64,000 bases of DNA from Micromonospora chaiyaphumensis. Lineage in GTDB: Bacteria; Actinomycetota; Actinomycetes; Mycobacteriales; Micromonosporaceae. The position numbers and the translations under genes were made by a program. The notes under the pieces were generated by a model. It saw only the letters and a list, made by a program, of their open reading frames with translations, did not search any database and had not been told where the DNA came from. Location: NCBI RefSeq assembly GCF_900091435.1, contig NZ_FMCS01000002.1, positions 310,001 to 374,000 of the forward strand. Reading direction: 5' to 3'. This document shows, in pieces, positions 54,340 through 62,658 of this stretch. Position 1 is the first letter of the stretch. Each line of letters starts with the position of its first letter.

Positions 54340-55533
54340 GTGTCCCGGTCTCGGCCGGTGCCGGTCGCGGAAACCCACCGCGCCACCACGTTCGAGATCT
54401 TCTTCGACCTCGTCCTGGTCTTCGCGCTGACCCGGATCATCAGCTTCATGGCCGAGGCCCCGACCCCGCTCGGCCTGTTCCAGGGCCTGCTGCTCCTGCT
54501 CTGGTTCTGGTACGCGTGGAGCTGCTACACCTGGCTGGGCAACCTGGTCCGGGCCGACGTCGGCGTGGTGCGGGCCGGGACGACCGTGGCGATGGCGGCC
54601 ATCTTCGTGGCCGCACTGGTGATCCCCGACGCGTGGCAACACACGGGCGGGTCCCTGGACGCCGCGCTGGCCCTGGCCGTCGCCTACGCCACCGTACGGG
54701 CGCTGCACCTGGCCCTCTTCTTCCGCGCGGCGGCCGGTGACCCGCGCATCCGCCGCCAGGCGGCCCACTTCGCCGCCTCGACCACGCTCGCCTGGGTGCC
54801 ACTCGTGCTGGGCGCGGTGTACGGCGGCACCGCGCAGGTCGTCCTGTGGACGGTGGCCTTCCTCGTGGACTACGGCGGTGGGCGGATCGTCACCGCCGCC
54901 AGCCTCGGCGAGGTGCGCAGCGCCGCCCACTTCGCCGAGCGGCACAACCTGGTGCTGATCATCGCGCTCGGCGAGTCGCTGCTGTCCGTGGGCGCCGGCA
55001 CCGGTCCGGCCGTCACCCGCGCGCCGGTGCTGGCGGCCGCCCTACTGGGCTTCGCCGCGACGGTGTGCCTGTGGTGGCTCTACTTTCAGCGCACCGCGCC
55101 GGCCGTGGGGCGGGCGCTGGCCGCCGCCCCGCGCCACACCCGCCACCGCCAGCAGTTGGCCTCCGACGCCTACACCCTGGCCCACCTGCCGCTGATCGCC
55201 GGGATCAGCTACTTCGCGCTCGGCATCCACCTCGTACTCGCCCAGCTCACGAGCGACGACCGGCCGGCCGCACTCGGCTGGATCCCGGCGAGCGTGCTCT
55301 ACGGCGGCGCGGCGCTCTACCTGGTCGGCCGGTTGCTGTTCGGGTGGCCGGCCGCCGGCGTCCCGCCCGCACCACCGGTCGTCGTCGGCCTGGTGCTCGT
55401 GCTGGCGCCGGTCGCTCGGGCGCTGCCCGCGCTGGTCGCGTTCGGGCTGCTCACGGCGGTGCTCGTGGCGCTGGCCGGCTACGAGCGGCGGACGTCCCGC
55501 GATCCGTCGCCGGTCGGACCGGAACCGGGCTGA
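54340..55533 (+). CDS. Low temperature requirement protein A (LtrA) family, copy 1
   Basis: The 397-residue membrane protein has about 10-11 helices. The family opening THRATTFEIFFDLVLVFALT is clear, and AERHNLVLIIALGESLLSVG is the central conserved helix. The function of LtrA proteins is not settled; the Listeria founder was linked to growth in the cold. GTG 54340 starts one base after the upstream small gene. A second LtrA copy lies at 56.6-57.7 kb on the other strand. Confidence 0.88.
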   Translation: MSRSRPVPVAETHRATTFEIFFDLVLVFALTRIISFMAEAPTPLGLFQGLLLLLWFWYAWSCYTWLGNLVRADVGVVRAGTTVAMAAIFVAALVIPDAWQHTGGSLDAALALAVAYATVRALHLALFFRAAAGDPRIRRQAAHFAASTTLAWVPLVLGAVYGGTAQVVLWTVAFLVDYGGGRIVTAASLGEVRSAAHFAERHNLVLIIALGESLLSVGAGTGPAVTRAPVLAAALLGFAATVCLWWLYFQRTAPAVGRALAAAPRHTRHRQQLASDAYTLAHLPLIAGISYFALGIHLVLAQLTSDDRPAALGWIPASVLYGGAALYLVGRLLFGWPAAGVPPAPPVVVGLVLVLAPVARALPALVAFGLLTAVLVALAGYERRTSRDPSPVGPEPG

Positions 55534-55541
55534 CCAGCGTT

Positions 55542-55594
55542 TCCCACCGGCCGGGTGGATGATCACCACTCGTCGCTCCGGGCAACCGGTGGGA
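55542..55594 (+). terminator. Inverted repeat after LtrA copy 1
   Basis: TCCCACCGG and CCGGTGGGA face each other over 35 bases, and GGTG/CACC forms a nested inner stem. It starts 8 bases after the stop. Confidence 0.65.
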
Positions 55595-55686
55595 CCGTTC
55601 CGATATGACCGGGGGTCGAGGTGTCGGCACGCAGGGTGGCCGGTTAGCCGGTGGCAATTGTTGCGACTGAAAGCACACTGAGAGGC

Positions 55687-56373
55687 GTGACGTACCCACC
55701 ACCGCAGGACCCATGGCGCGGGCAGGCGCCGCCACCTCCTCCGCCACCCCAGCAGCCGCCGACCGCCCGGTTCAGCGCGGTCCCGCCGTATCCAGTGGCG
55801 CAGGTGCCTCCGGGCGTTCACAACCGCCAGAGCTTCCCGCCGCCTGTTCCGCCCACTTCGGTCAAGGGCGGCGCACGAAACGGCCAGCGGCGCGCTTTGA
55901 CGAGGGGTCAGAAGATCGGCGGGGCCGTCCTCGGCGTGCTTCTCCTCTGCTGCTGCGGAGGCGGTCTGTCTGCCATCGGCGGCTCGGACGACAAGAAGTC
56001 CGCAGCCAGCTCCGCCACCGCCTCCGCCTCGGCGCAGCACCTACTGGAGGAGCCATCCGACTCCTCTTCGCCAGCAGCCACGCGTTCGGCCGAGTCGCCG
56101 ACCCCGGCAGCGACGACGAGCAAGCCGGCCCCGACGGTCCGACCGACCCCGAAACCGACGCCGAAGCCGACACGGACCAGCCCCAAGCCGGCACCGAAGC
56201 GGACCACCAGCGCGCCGCGCACGACCAAGCCGACCACCAGCTCCGTTCGCACCGGCGTGCATCCCGGCGCATTCTGCAGCCCCGCCGGAGCGCTCGGGCT
56301 CACGAGCAAGGGCACCTTGATGCGCTGCAAGACCTCTGCCACGGACAGTCGACTCCGGTGGCGGGCCGCCTGA
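55687..56373 (+). CDS. Pro/Ser/Thr-rich single-pass surface protein
   Basis: The 228-residue protein has a Pro-rich cytoplasmic head (TYPPPQDPWRGQAPPPPPPP), one helix with a CCCGGG end (IGGAVLGVLLLCCCGGGLSA), then about 85 residues of Ser/Thr/Pro/Lys repeats (for example PTPKPTPKPTRTSPKPAPKR) and a C-terminal cap with two cysteines (GAFCSPAGALGLTSKG, MRCKTSA). The cap is a common small domain in actinobacteria. The S/T/P stretch is a good candidate for O-mannosylation. GTG 55687 is chosen because a CACACT box lies 7 bases upstream; a GTG at 55651 is possible. Confidence 0.72.
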   Translation: MTYPPPQDPWRGQAPPPPPPPQQPPTARFSAVPPYPVAQVPPGVHNRQSFPPPVPPTSVKGGARNGQRRALTRGQKIGGAVLGVLLLCCCGGGLSAIGGSDDKKSAASSATASASAQHLLEEPSDSSSPAATRSAESPTPAATTSKPAPTVRPTPKPTPKPTRTSPKPAPKRTTSAPRTTKPTTSSVRTGVHPGAFCSPAGALGLTSKGTLMRCKTSATDSRLRWRAA

Positions 56374-56463
56374 GAGCGCAGTGAGTGACACCGCAAACCT
56401 GCCGATGACAGCTCGCCGGGCCCAAGCCAGACCAACAGCCCCCCGCAGACGCCCCCCCGCGGT

Positions 56464-56523
56464 GTTGATCAAGAGGTTTGGGTCAGATCCGACCCGACTC
56501 CTGACGCAACCTTCTTGATCAAC
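56464..56523. repeat. Intergenic inverted-repeat element B (TTGATCAAG type)
   Basis: GTTGATCAAGA (56464-56474) faces TCTTGATCAAC (56513-56523) exactly, and GGTT/AACC and GTCAG/CTGAC continue the pairing inward, giving a nearly full 60-base hairpin. It lies between convergent genes. Its form matches elements A and C. Confidence 0.7.
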
Positions 56524-56550
56524 GCTGCGGGGCGCCTGTTCAGGCCGTCG

Positions 56551-57729
56551 TCAGGACGGTGGCGAGGGAGCCTCTTCGGGGTGCCGGCGCTCGCCCTGCG
56601 CATCCCATGCCGCAACGCCGGCCAGGATCACCGTGGCGGCAGCGGCCGCCAGCAGCGGCGCGCGGTACAGCAGCGCGGGCGTCACGGCGGCGAGCGCGAC
56701 AAGTCCGACCACCCGGGACGGGGACAGCCGGGCGAACACCTCGTACTCCAGGCGGGCCCGCCCGGCGAGGAAGAGCGCGGGACCACCGAGGATGACCGCC
56801 AGCCAGAGCGGATCCTGGTGCCCCTCCGGTTCGTGGATGACCAGCGCGTAGCCGACGCCGGTGGCGAGAATGCCGGTCACGATGACCAACTGGGTGTAGT
56901 ACCCGGACTTGCCGAGCTTGTCGGGGCGCGGGGCGACCTCGACGGCGGCGGAGAACACCGCTCCCGCCCGGTGGAAGTAGATCCGCCACATCAGCACCGC
57001 GGTGGCGAAGGACAACACGCTCGGTGCCACCCGGTCCGGCGTGAAGTCGTCGGCGAAGGTCGCGCCGGTGAGCAGGATGGTCTCGCCGATCGTGATGACG
57101 ATGAGCTGCTGATACCGCTCCGCGAGGTGCTGGCCCGCGACCCGCCAGTCCTCCGCTCCGGTCCGGCCCAGCCGGGGCACGGGCCAGCCGGACACGAGCC
57201 CCGCGTAGTCGATGGCGACGGCGACGGTCCAGAGCACCCCGCGCGCCGGGCTCTGCGGGAACAGCGCCGCTCCGGCGATCCACGGCACGGCGGACATCGT
57301 GGCCCACCACAGGTGCCGCGCCGGGCTGTGCCGCTCGACGTCCCGGCGCGCGATCAGCAGGATGACGGGCTTGCCGGCCTGGATGGCGACGTACGTGATC
57401 GCGAAGAGCAGCCCTCGCGCGCCGAACGCGTGCGGCAGGGTGACCGCGATGATCATGCTGCCGAACATGGTCCAGACGATCAGCAGCTGGGTCACCGGTT
57501 GTTGCGGGTCGGCCCGGCTGGTCACCCATGCCGCGTGGACCCAGACCATCCACAGCGCCAGCAGCAGGAGCACCGTCTGGCCGACCTCGGGCAGGACCAC
57601 CTGCCGGTCCGTGGTGAAATCCTCGATGAGGCGCTGCGAGAACCGGGTCAGCACGAAGACGTAGACCAGGTCGAGGAGCAGTTCCCCCTCCCGGCCCTGC
57701 AACAGCGATCGCCAGCCACCGATCGTCAT
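56551..57729 (-). CDS. Low temperature requirement protein A (LtrA) family, copy 2
   Basis: The 392-residue, 10-11-helix membrane protein opens with REGELLLDLVYVFVLTRFSQ and contains ERYQQLIVITIGETILLTGA, the counterpart of the copy 1 central helix. The two copies differ widely outside these blocks, so they are old paralogues. The ATG at 57729 is clear. It diverges from the gene at 57915. Confidence 0.86.
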   Translation of the reverse strand: MTIGGWRSLLQGREGELLLDLVYVFVLTRFSQRLIEDFTTDRQVVLPEVGQTVLLLLALWMVWVHAAWVTSRADPQQPVTQLLIVWTMFGSMIIAVTLPHAFGARGLLFAITYVAIQAGKPVILLIARRDVERHSPARHLWWATMSAVPWIAGAALFPQSPARGVLWTVAVAIDYAGLVSGWPVPRLGRTGAEDWRVAGQHLAERYQQLIVITIGETILLTGATFADDFTPDRVAPSVLSFATAVLMWRIYFHRAGAVFSAAVEVAPRPDKLGKSGYYTQLVIVTGILATGVGYALVIHEPEGHQDPLWLAVILGGPALFLAGRARLEYEVFARLSPSRVVGLVALAAVTPALLYRAPLLAAAAATVILAGVAAWDAQGERRHPEEAPSPPS

Positions 57730-57902
57730 CTACCGCTCGCGTTCCTGTCCGCTTCGCACCGGTTTCAGGCAGTCCTATCACGGCGGTCGGGCCGCTGGCG
57801 GGCATAGACGAAACCGCTGACGGGCCGGGCGGAGCAGGGCGACGGGCCGGGATGGTCAGCCGAACATGTCGTCGCAGACCTTCGACAGCCCCGCGGCGCC
57901 CC

Positions 57903-57908
57903 TATGGT
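57903..57908 (+). promoter_or_regulatory. Candidate -10 of the gene at 57915
   Basis: TATGGT ends 6 bases before the ATG, so the transcript is probably leaderless. Confidence 0.5.
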
Positions 57909-57914
57909 GGGCGG

Positions 57915-58379
57915 ATGATCCTCGCTGACTTCGCCGGGTCCTGGGCCGGCACCAACGGGTTCCGGTTGATGCCCCCCGACCCGCTGGCCGAGTCGCCGGC
58001 CACGGTCACCGTGACCACGGCCGCCGGTGGTCATCTGACCTCGATCGCCTACTGCTGGACGCACCCGGACGACGGGCCGCAGGACGGCCTGGTCGTCGTC
58101 GGGGCCGGTGACCGGGAGGGCTCGCTGGTCGCCGTCTGGGGCGACTCGTGGCACCAGCAGCCGACGCCGATGTCGTTGACCGGCGGCCCGGGGACGGGCG
58201 CGACGTTCGAGCTGACGGGCGAGTACGGCGGCGGTTGGGCGTGGCGGATCGTGTTCGACGCGGGTGACGCCGGGCACCTGCGCATGCGGATGGACAACGT
58301 GATCCCCGCCGACCAGGCCACCGCCGAGATGCCCGCCGGCCCCTATCCGGTCATGGTCACCGAGGTACGCCGGATCTGA
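57915..58379 (+). CDS. Conserved hypothetical protein, DUF1579-like
   Basis: The 154-residue soluble protein looks like a beta barrel: LADFAGSWAGTNGFRLMP at the start, then TVTTAAGGHLTSIAYCWTHP, and WGDSWHQQP in the middle. The alternation of strands, and a late GGWAWRIVFDAGDAGHLRMR, resemble DUF1579-type lipocalin-like proteins. No catalytic residues can be named. It stands alone and is probably leaderless. Confidence 0.65.
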   Translation: MILADFAGSWAGTNGFRLMPPDPLAESPATVTVTTAAGGHLTSIAYCWTHPDDGPQDGLVVVGAGDREGSLVAVWGDSWHQQPTPMSLTGGPGTGATFELTGEYGGGWAWRIVFDAGDAGHLRMRMDNVIPADQATAEMPAGPYPVMVTEVRRI

Positions 58380-58416
58380 CGCGTTCGCTGCCGGCCGGGG
58401 CGGGGCGCGAGCCAGT

Positions 58417-58761
58417 TCAGATCGCGACCGGGTGGCGCGGTTCGTAGAGGCCGAGGTCGCTCCCGCCGGGGAGCCGCAGGGCGGTACGCAGCCCCCACCG
58501 CTCCTCGGTGACCGGGATCGTGAACTCGACGCCCTTCGCGGCCAGGTCGGCCATGGTCGCCGCGATGTCGTCGCACATGAGGAACAGTTCGTGGGACGTC
58601 TCGCCCTCGGCCGGGTGCACGGCGACCTCGGCCGGCGGGAGCCGGAAGATGAGCCAGCCGTGACCGGCGTCGACGTGGTGGTAGCCGAGCACGTCCCGCA
58701 GGAAGGCGCGGTCCGCTTCCGCGTCCCGGCTGTAGATGATCACGTGCGCACCATTGATCAT
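58417..58761 (-). CDS. VOC-fold protein
   Basis: The 114-residue protein has one VOC module: GAHVIIYSRDAEADRAFLRD at the start, GWLIFRLPPAEVAVHPAEGE in the middle, and LPGGSDLGLYEPRHP at the end. ATG 58761 is chosen because a TATGGT -10 lies 6 bases upstream; a GTG 11 codons further up would add Arg/Pro residues. Substrate unknown. Confidence 0.78.
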   Translation of the reverse strand: MINGAHVIIYSRDAEADRAFLRDVLGYHHVDAGHGWLIFRLPPAEVAVHPAEGETSHELFLMCDDIAATMADLAAKGVEFTIPVTEERWGLRTALRLPGGSDLGLYEPRHPVAI

Positions 58762-58767
58762 TCCCCG

Positions 58768-58773
58768 ACCATA
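58768..58773 (-). promoter_or_regulatory. Candidate -10 of the VOC gene
   Basis: The minus strand reads TATGGT, then 6 bases, then ATG at 58761. It mirrors the promoter at 57903 exactly. Confidence 0.5.
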
Positions 58774-58817
58774 GTGCCGAGGCGGACGTGGCACCGCCGA
58801 TCCGGCCAGACGACGGG

Positions 58818-58850
58818 AAAGGCCGCTTCCGGCGAACGGAAACGGCCTTT
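58818..58850 (-). terminator. Terminator of the tRNA-Ala gene
   Basis: AAAGGCCG pairs with CGGCCTTT, with an inner CCG/CGG pair. It begins 7 bases after the tRNA 3' end on the minus strand. Confidence 0.8.
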
Positions 58851-58857
58851 GTCTGGG

Positions 58858-58931
58858 TGGAGCTGAGGGGATTTGAACCCCTGACCCCCTCGATGCGAAC
58901 GAGGTGCGCTACCGGTCTGCGCCACAGCCCC
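58858..58931 (-). tRNA. tRNA-Ala (anticodon CGC)
   Basis: The minus strand folds as a 74-nt tRNA. GGGGCTG pairs with CAGCTCC and includes the G3-U70 pair that marks tRNA-Ala. The anticodon stem CCTCG/CGAGG encloses the loop TTCGCAT (anticodon CGC), and the T-loop is GTTCAAATC. The discriminator is A, and CCA is not encoded. It reads GCG codons, which are frequent in this genome. Confidence 0.96.
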
Positions 58932-59034
58932 CCGCTGGCGTACCAGCGTCGGTCCCACCCGGCATTCACCGGGCGGGCCGGCGCCAAGGCTAACAGGTCC
59001 GGCCCCCACGACGCGAACCGCCCCACCGCAGCAG

Positions 59035-59086
59035 GAGATCTTGGAGGGAAACGGCCCCCCGAGGGGCCGGAAGCCTCCAAGATCTC
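59035..59086. repeat. Intergenic inverted-repeat element C (GATCTTGGAGG type)
   Basis: GAGATCTTGGAGG (59035-59047) and CCTCCAAGATCTC (59074-59086) are exact 13-base arms, with an inner CGGCCCC/GGGGCCG stem (59052-59058, 59063-59069). It starts 11 bases after the RibD-like gene on its strand and can act as its terminator. It shares the form of elements A and B. Confidence 0.75.
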
Positions 59087-59096
59087 GAAGCGGACC

Positions 59097-59648
59097 TCAC
59101 GCGGGCACGTACGTCAGGTTCAGGACGCCGCTCTTGAAGGTCTCGCTGCTCACCAGCCGCAGCGGGTGCGTCGGCGTGTCCTCGAAGAGCCGCTGGCCGT
59201 GGCCCACGGCGATCGGGTGGACCAGCAGTCGCAGCTCGTCCAGCAGGCCGTTGGCCAGCAGCCACCGGACCGTGGTGGCGCCGCCCGACATGGCGATCTG
59301 CCCGTCGGCGCTCTCCTTGATCTCCCGCAGCCGCGCCGCGACCTGGTCCGGGTCGCCGGAGATCAGGTGCGAGTTCTGCCAGGTCGCCTCGGTGAGGGTG
59401 TTGGACAGCACGTACTTCGGCACCGAGTTGATGAACGACGCGAACTCCATGTCGTCCCCGGTCTGGTTCGGCCAGAACTCCGACCACTCCTGGTACTGCG
59501 TGCGGCCCATCAGGAACGCCGTGGTCTCCTCCACCCCGCGCCCGACGGCGGCGCCCATCTCGTCGTCGAAGTAGGGGAAGTGCCACTGCTCCGGCCGCTC
59601 CACGACACCGTCGAGCGAGATGAAGAAGTTCGACACGATCTTGGCCAT
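59097..59648 (-). CDS. RibD C-terminal/dihydrofolate-reductase-like protein
   Basis: The 183-residue protein of the RibD_C superfamily has KIVSNFFISLDGVVERPEQW at the start, then FLMGRTQYQEW, MSGGATTVRWLLANGLLDEL, and LVHPIAVGHGQRLFED. Many actinobacterial copies exist beside the true RibD and DHFR, so it is probably an NADPH-dependent reductase of unknown substrate. ATG 59648 lies 6 bases after AGGGAG; the longer frame is rejected. Confidence 0.85.
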   Translation of the reverse strand: MAKIVSNFFISLDGVVERPEQWHFPYFDDEMGAAVGRGVEETTAFLMGRTQYQEWSEFWPNQTGDDMEFASFINSVPKYVLSNTLTEATWQNSHLISGDPDQVAARLREIKESADGQIAMSGGATTVRWLLANGLLDELRLLVHPIAVGHGQRLFEDTPTHPLRLVSSETFKSGVLNLTYVPA

Positions 59649-59742
59649 CAGAAGCTCCCTGTCCGCGGGCCGGCTCCGCACCGGCCTTCACCAACCCGTC
59701 GAACGACCCCCGCCGGATTCGACAGCACCGGCAGAAAAAGTT

Positions 59743-60519
59743 TTAGGCGCCCCGCCCGCTCTGGTACGGCCGCCCCCGCAGGCCCCCGGCCCGGCGGTAG
59801 GAGACCGAGCCACCGCTCGCGGCGGGCGGCAGGTCCGCGGGCCGGTCCAGCCCCATGGCGGTACGCCGGACCGCCTCGCGCTGGGCGGCCAGGCGGCGCT
59901 GCGCCTCCCGCCGGGCCGCGGCGCGCCGGGCCTGCTCGCGGCGCACCTCGGCCTGGCGGGCGGCCAGCCACGCCGCTTCCCGGGCCTCCGCGCGCCGCCG
60001 CCGGCGCTCGGCGAGGGCCCGCTGCCGCAGGTGTACGACGTACGCCACGAGCAGCGCGCCGGTGACCGAGACGCTGATCCAGAATCCGGGGCTGACCAGC
60101 ACCACGCCGATCAGCTCGACGAAGTTGAGCAGCAGCAGCGCGGCGAGCACCCGGCGGCGGCGGTAGACGGCGGGGGTGTGCCGCCGCTTCGGCGGGTGCC
60201 GTCGGCGGGACTTGGCGGGAGCGGGCGGGACCGCGCGGAGCCGCCCCGAGCGGCCGCGGGCGGGTGGCGCCGACACGGGACGGGAGAGACTACCCGTGTC
60301 GGAATCTTCACTCAGCGTGACGACCAGGGAGCGGGGCGGGTGCACCGGCCGCCGCCCGGGCACGGTGCGCCGTCGACGGCGGCGCTCGAGCACCCGGGCC
60401 GTCGACTGCGCCCGCTCCGCCACCAGCCGCTCGGTGGCGTCGTACCGGCGGACCAGCGCCGGCGCGAGGGCGAGCAGACCGGCGGCGGCGAGGACGGCGA
60501 GGAGCACCGAGGTCGGCAC
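59743..60519 (-). CDS. GlpR/SepX-like membrane protein (division/polar-growth receptor candidate)
   Basis: The 258-residue protein has one helix at the N-terminus (SVLLAVLAAAGLLALAPALV), a basic cytoplasmic region of about 100 residues, two close helices (VLAALLLLNFVELIGVVLVS and FWISVSVTGALLVAYVV), and an Arg/Ala-rich coiled coil to the end. Its place after galU-glp-rimJ equals that of Rv0996 and the GlpR/SepX proteins of Corynebacterium and Streptomyces, membrane proteins that bind the gephyrin-like Glp or act at septa. GTG 60519 is preferred (GGGAGG at 7 bases). The role is from gene order and topology only. Confidence 0.7.
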   Translation of the reverse strand: MPTSVLLAVLAAAGLLALAPALVRRYDATERLVAERAQSTARVLERRRRRRTVPGRRPVHPPRSLVVTLSEDSDTGSLSRPVSAPPARGRSGRLRAVPPAPAKSRRRHPPKRRHTPAVYRRRRVLAALLLLNFVELIGVVLVSPGFWISVSVTGALLVAYVVHLRQRALAERRRRRAEAREAAWLAARQAEVRREQARRAAARREAQRRLAAQREAVRRTAMGLDRPADLPPAASGGSVSYRRAGGLRGRPYQSGRGA

Positions 60520-60703
60520 CCTCACCCCTCCCGTCACCAAGTTCGGGGCGAGCGCCACACGACCGCAACTTCTTCCGTCGCCCGTCGTTTATGGCGCAGA
60601 TCGTGCGGGCAGGCAGCGCTTGCCACAGCTTGCAGTTACTTGAGGTTACGGGCCGCCGACCGACTTCACCGTGCGCCGCGCCGGGCGTGGCGAGTGGGAG
60701 CCT

Positions 60704-61348
60704 TCACCCGCGGCTGTCACGCACGCGGTGCCACCGGGCAAGCAGCCCGCCCTCGGCAACCACTTCCTCACTGGTCATCGCGTATCCGATGTGGTCCCGC
60801 CACGCGCCGTCGATGTGCATGTAGCGCACGTGATAGGCCTCCTCGCGGAAGCCGAGCTTCTCCACCACCCGGCGGGACGGCTGGTTCTCCGGCCGGATGT
60901 TCACCTCGATCCGGTGCAGCCCGCCGGGGCCGAATGCGTGGTCCACGGCCAAAGCCACCGCGGTGGGGATGACGCCGCGACCGGCGACCCGGGAGTCCAC
61001 CCAGTAGCCCACGTAGCCGGAGCAGAACGCGCGCCGCACGATGCTGCCGACGTTGAGGTGGCCGACCAGCCGCTCCGCGCCGTTCTCGCGCAGGCAGACG
61101 GCGAACGGCATGCCGTCACCGGTCCGCGCGGACTTCCGCTGGTCGGCGTGCACGTAGCGGAACGCGGCCGTCGAGTTCATCTCGTCCCAGCTGCCCGGCA
61201 GGTGCGACTCCCAGGGCGCCAGCCAGGCCCGGTTGGCCCGCCGGATCTCCGACCAGCTCGTCGCGTCGGAACGCCGGTACGGCCGCAGCACCACCGGACC
61301 GTCCACCAGCACCGCCGGCCACCCTGGCGGCCGCCGGAACCAACTCAC
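60704..61348 (-). CDS. rimJ: GNAT acetyltransferase, RimJ-like
   Basis: The 214-residue GNAT enzyme has VVLRPYRRSDATSWSEIRRA at the start. The acetyl-CoA motif appears as the RVAGRGVIPTAVALAVDHAF block, followed by HRIEVNIRPENQPSRRVVEK and LGFREEAYHVRYM. This matches RimJ/RimL-type N-terminal acetyltransferases of ribosomal proteins, but the true target here is unknown. The GTG start overlaps the glp stop by four bases, so the two are coupled. Confidence 0.85.
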   Translation of the reverse strand: MSWFRRPPGWPAVLVDGPVVLRPYRRSDATSWSEIRRANRAWLAPWESHLPGSWDEMNSTAAFRYVHADQRKSARTGDGMPFAVCLRENGAERLVGHLNVGSIVRRAFCSGYVGYWVDSRVAGRGVIPTAVALAVDHAFGPGGLHRIEVNIRPENQPSRRVVEKLGFREEAYHVRYMHIDGAWRDHIGYAMTSEEVVAEGGLLARWHRVRDSRG

Positions 61349-62658
61349 CGGCGCCGGTCCAGCAGGAGAACGTCCACGGTGGACCCCGCCGCCGCGGTGG
61401 TGACCCGCTCGCCGAGGACGAGCAGGCCGTTGGCCTCGGCCAGGCCGGAGAGGGTGAACGGCCCACCGGCGAGCGGTTGCACGGTGTAGCCGCCGCCGCG
61501 CCGCTCGGCGACGTGCGCCGGGCGGAACTCGCGCAGCCCCACCGGGGACGAGACCGTCTCGAGCAGGTGCGCGCGGACGCTGGGCCGGAACACCGGCTCG
61601 GCGCCGGCCAGCAGCTGGATTGCCGGGCGGGCCAGCACCTCGAAGCCGATCAGCGCCGCGCCGGGCTCACCGGGAAGACACACCACCGGCACCTCCTCGG
61701 CGCCGACCGTACCGAATCCGAGGGCCGTTCCGGGATAGAGGGCGACCTCCGTGAAGGTGACCGGCCCGGCCCGGCCGCCCTCGCGGCGGGACAGGATCCG
61801 GCGGACCATGTCGCCGGGGCCGGTGCCGGTGCCGCCCGTGGTGATGATGAGGTCGGCCCGCAGGGTCTGGTCCTCCAGCAGGCCGCGCAGCGCCTCCGGG
61901 TCGTCGTCGCAGATTCCGACCCGGTACGCCAGCGCGCCCGCCTCGGCCGCGGCTGCGGTCAGCGCGTGCGAGTTGGTGTCCACCACCTGGCCGGGCTGGC
62001 TGCCCCGGCCCACGTCGACCAGTTCGTCGCCGGTGGCCACGATGACCACCCGCGGGCTGGGCCGGACCACCACGTGCCCGATGCCGGTGGCCGCGAAGAC
62101 CGCGACCAGGGCCGGCGACACGTACGTGCCGGCGCGGGCGAGCAGCGTGCCGGCCGGCAGTTCCTCACCGGCGCGGCGGACGCCGTAGCCCCGCTTCGGG
62201 GCGCGGAAGATCTCCACGGCGGCCATGCCCTGGTCGGTCCACTCCACGGGAACCACCACGTCGGCGCCGACCGGCAGCGGCGCGCCGGCCGCCACCGAGA
62301 AGCAGGAGCCGGGGGTGAGCCGGACCGGGCGCCAGCTCGCCGCGCCCAGGTCGCCGACCACGTTCAGCCGGATGCTGCGGCCACCGGGGATACCGGAGGG
62401 GGCCGGGACGTAGCCCGGCCCCCGGCTCCCTCCGGAGATGTCCTCCCAGCGCGCGGCGTACCCGTCCACCGCCGCCTGGTCGAAGGCGGGATACGCGTGC
62501 GGTGCGACCACGTCCTCGGCGAGGACGTTGCCGTACGCCTGGGTGAGGTCGAGGTCGAGCGGAGGCAGCGCGCGTAACCTGCGCAGCACGCTGCCCAGGT
62601 AGTCGGCGAGCGGCGTCAACTCGTTCGCGGCCGCCTCGGCGTCGGCCGTCGCGGTCAT
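61345..62658 (-). CDS. MoeA/gephyrin-like protein (Glp)
   Basis: The 437-residue protein has the MoeA fold: FDQAAVDGYAARWEDI in domain I, VVIVATGDELVDVGRGSQPG and ITTGGTGTGPGDMVRR in the MPT-binding domain, and a C-terminal beta domain. Actinobacteria carry several MoeA copies. The one linked to galU is called Glp in Corynebacterium, where it binds FtsZ and GlpR. The position here supports Glp, but molybdenum insertion cannot be excluded. ATG 62658 overlaps the galU stop (ATGA). Confidence 0.85.
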   Translation of the reverse strand: MTATADAEAAANELTPLADYLGSVLRRLRALPPLDLDLTQAYGNVLAEDVVAPHAYPAFDQAAVDGYAARWEDISGGSRGPGYVPAPSGIPGGRSIRLNVVGDLGAASWRPVRLTPGSCFSVAAGAPLPVGADVVVPVEWTDQGMAAVEIFRAPKRGYGVRRAGEELPAGTLLARAGTYVSPALVAVFAATGIGHVVVRPSPRVVIVATGDELVDVGRGSQPGQVVDTNSHALTAAAAEAGALAYRVGICDDDPEALRGLLEDQTLRADLIITTGGTGTGPGDMVRRILSRREGGRAGPVTFTEVALYPGTALGFGTVGAEEVPVVCLPGEPGAALIGFEVLARPAIQLLAGAEPVFRPSVRAHLLETVSSPVGLREFRPAHVAERRGGGYTVQPLAGGPFTLSGLAEANGLLVLGERVTTAAAGSTVDVLLLDRRR

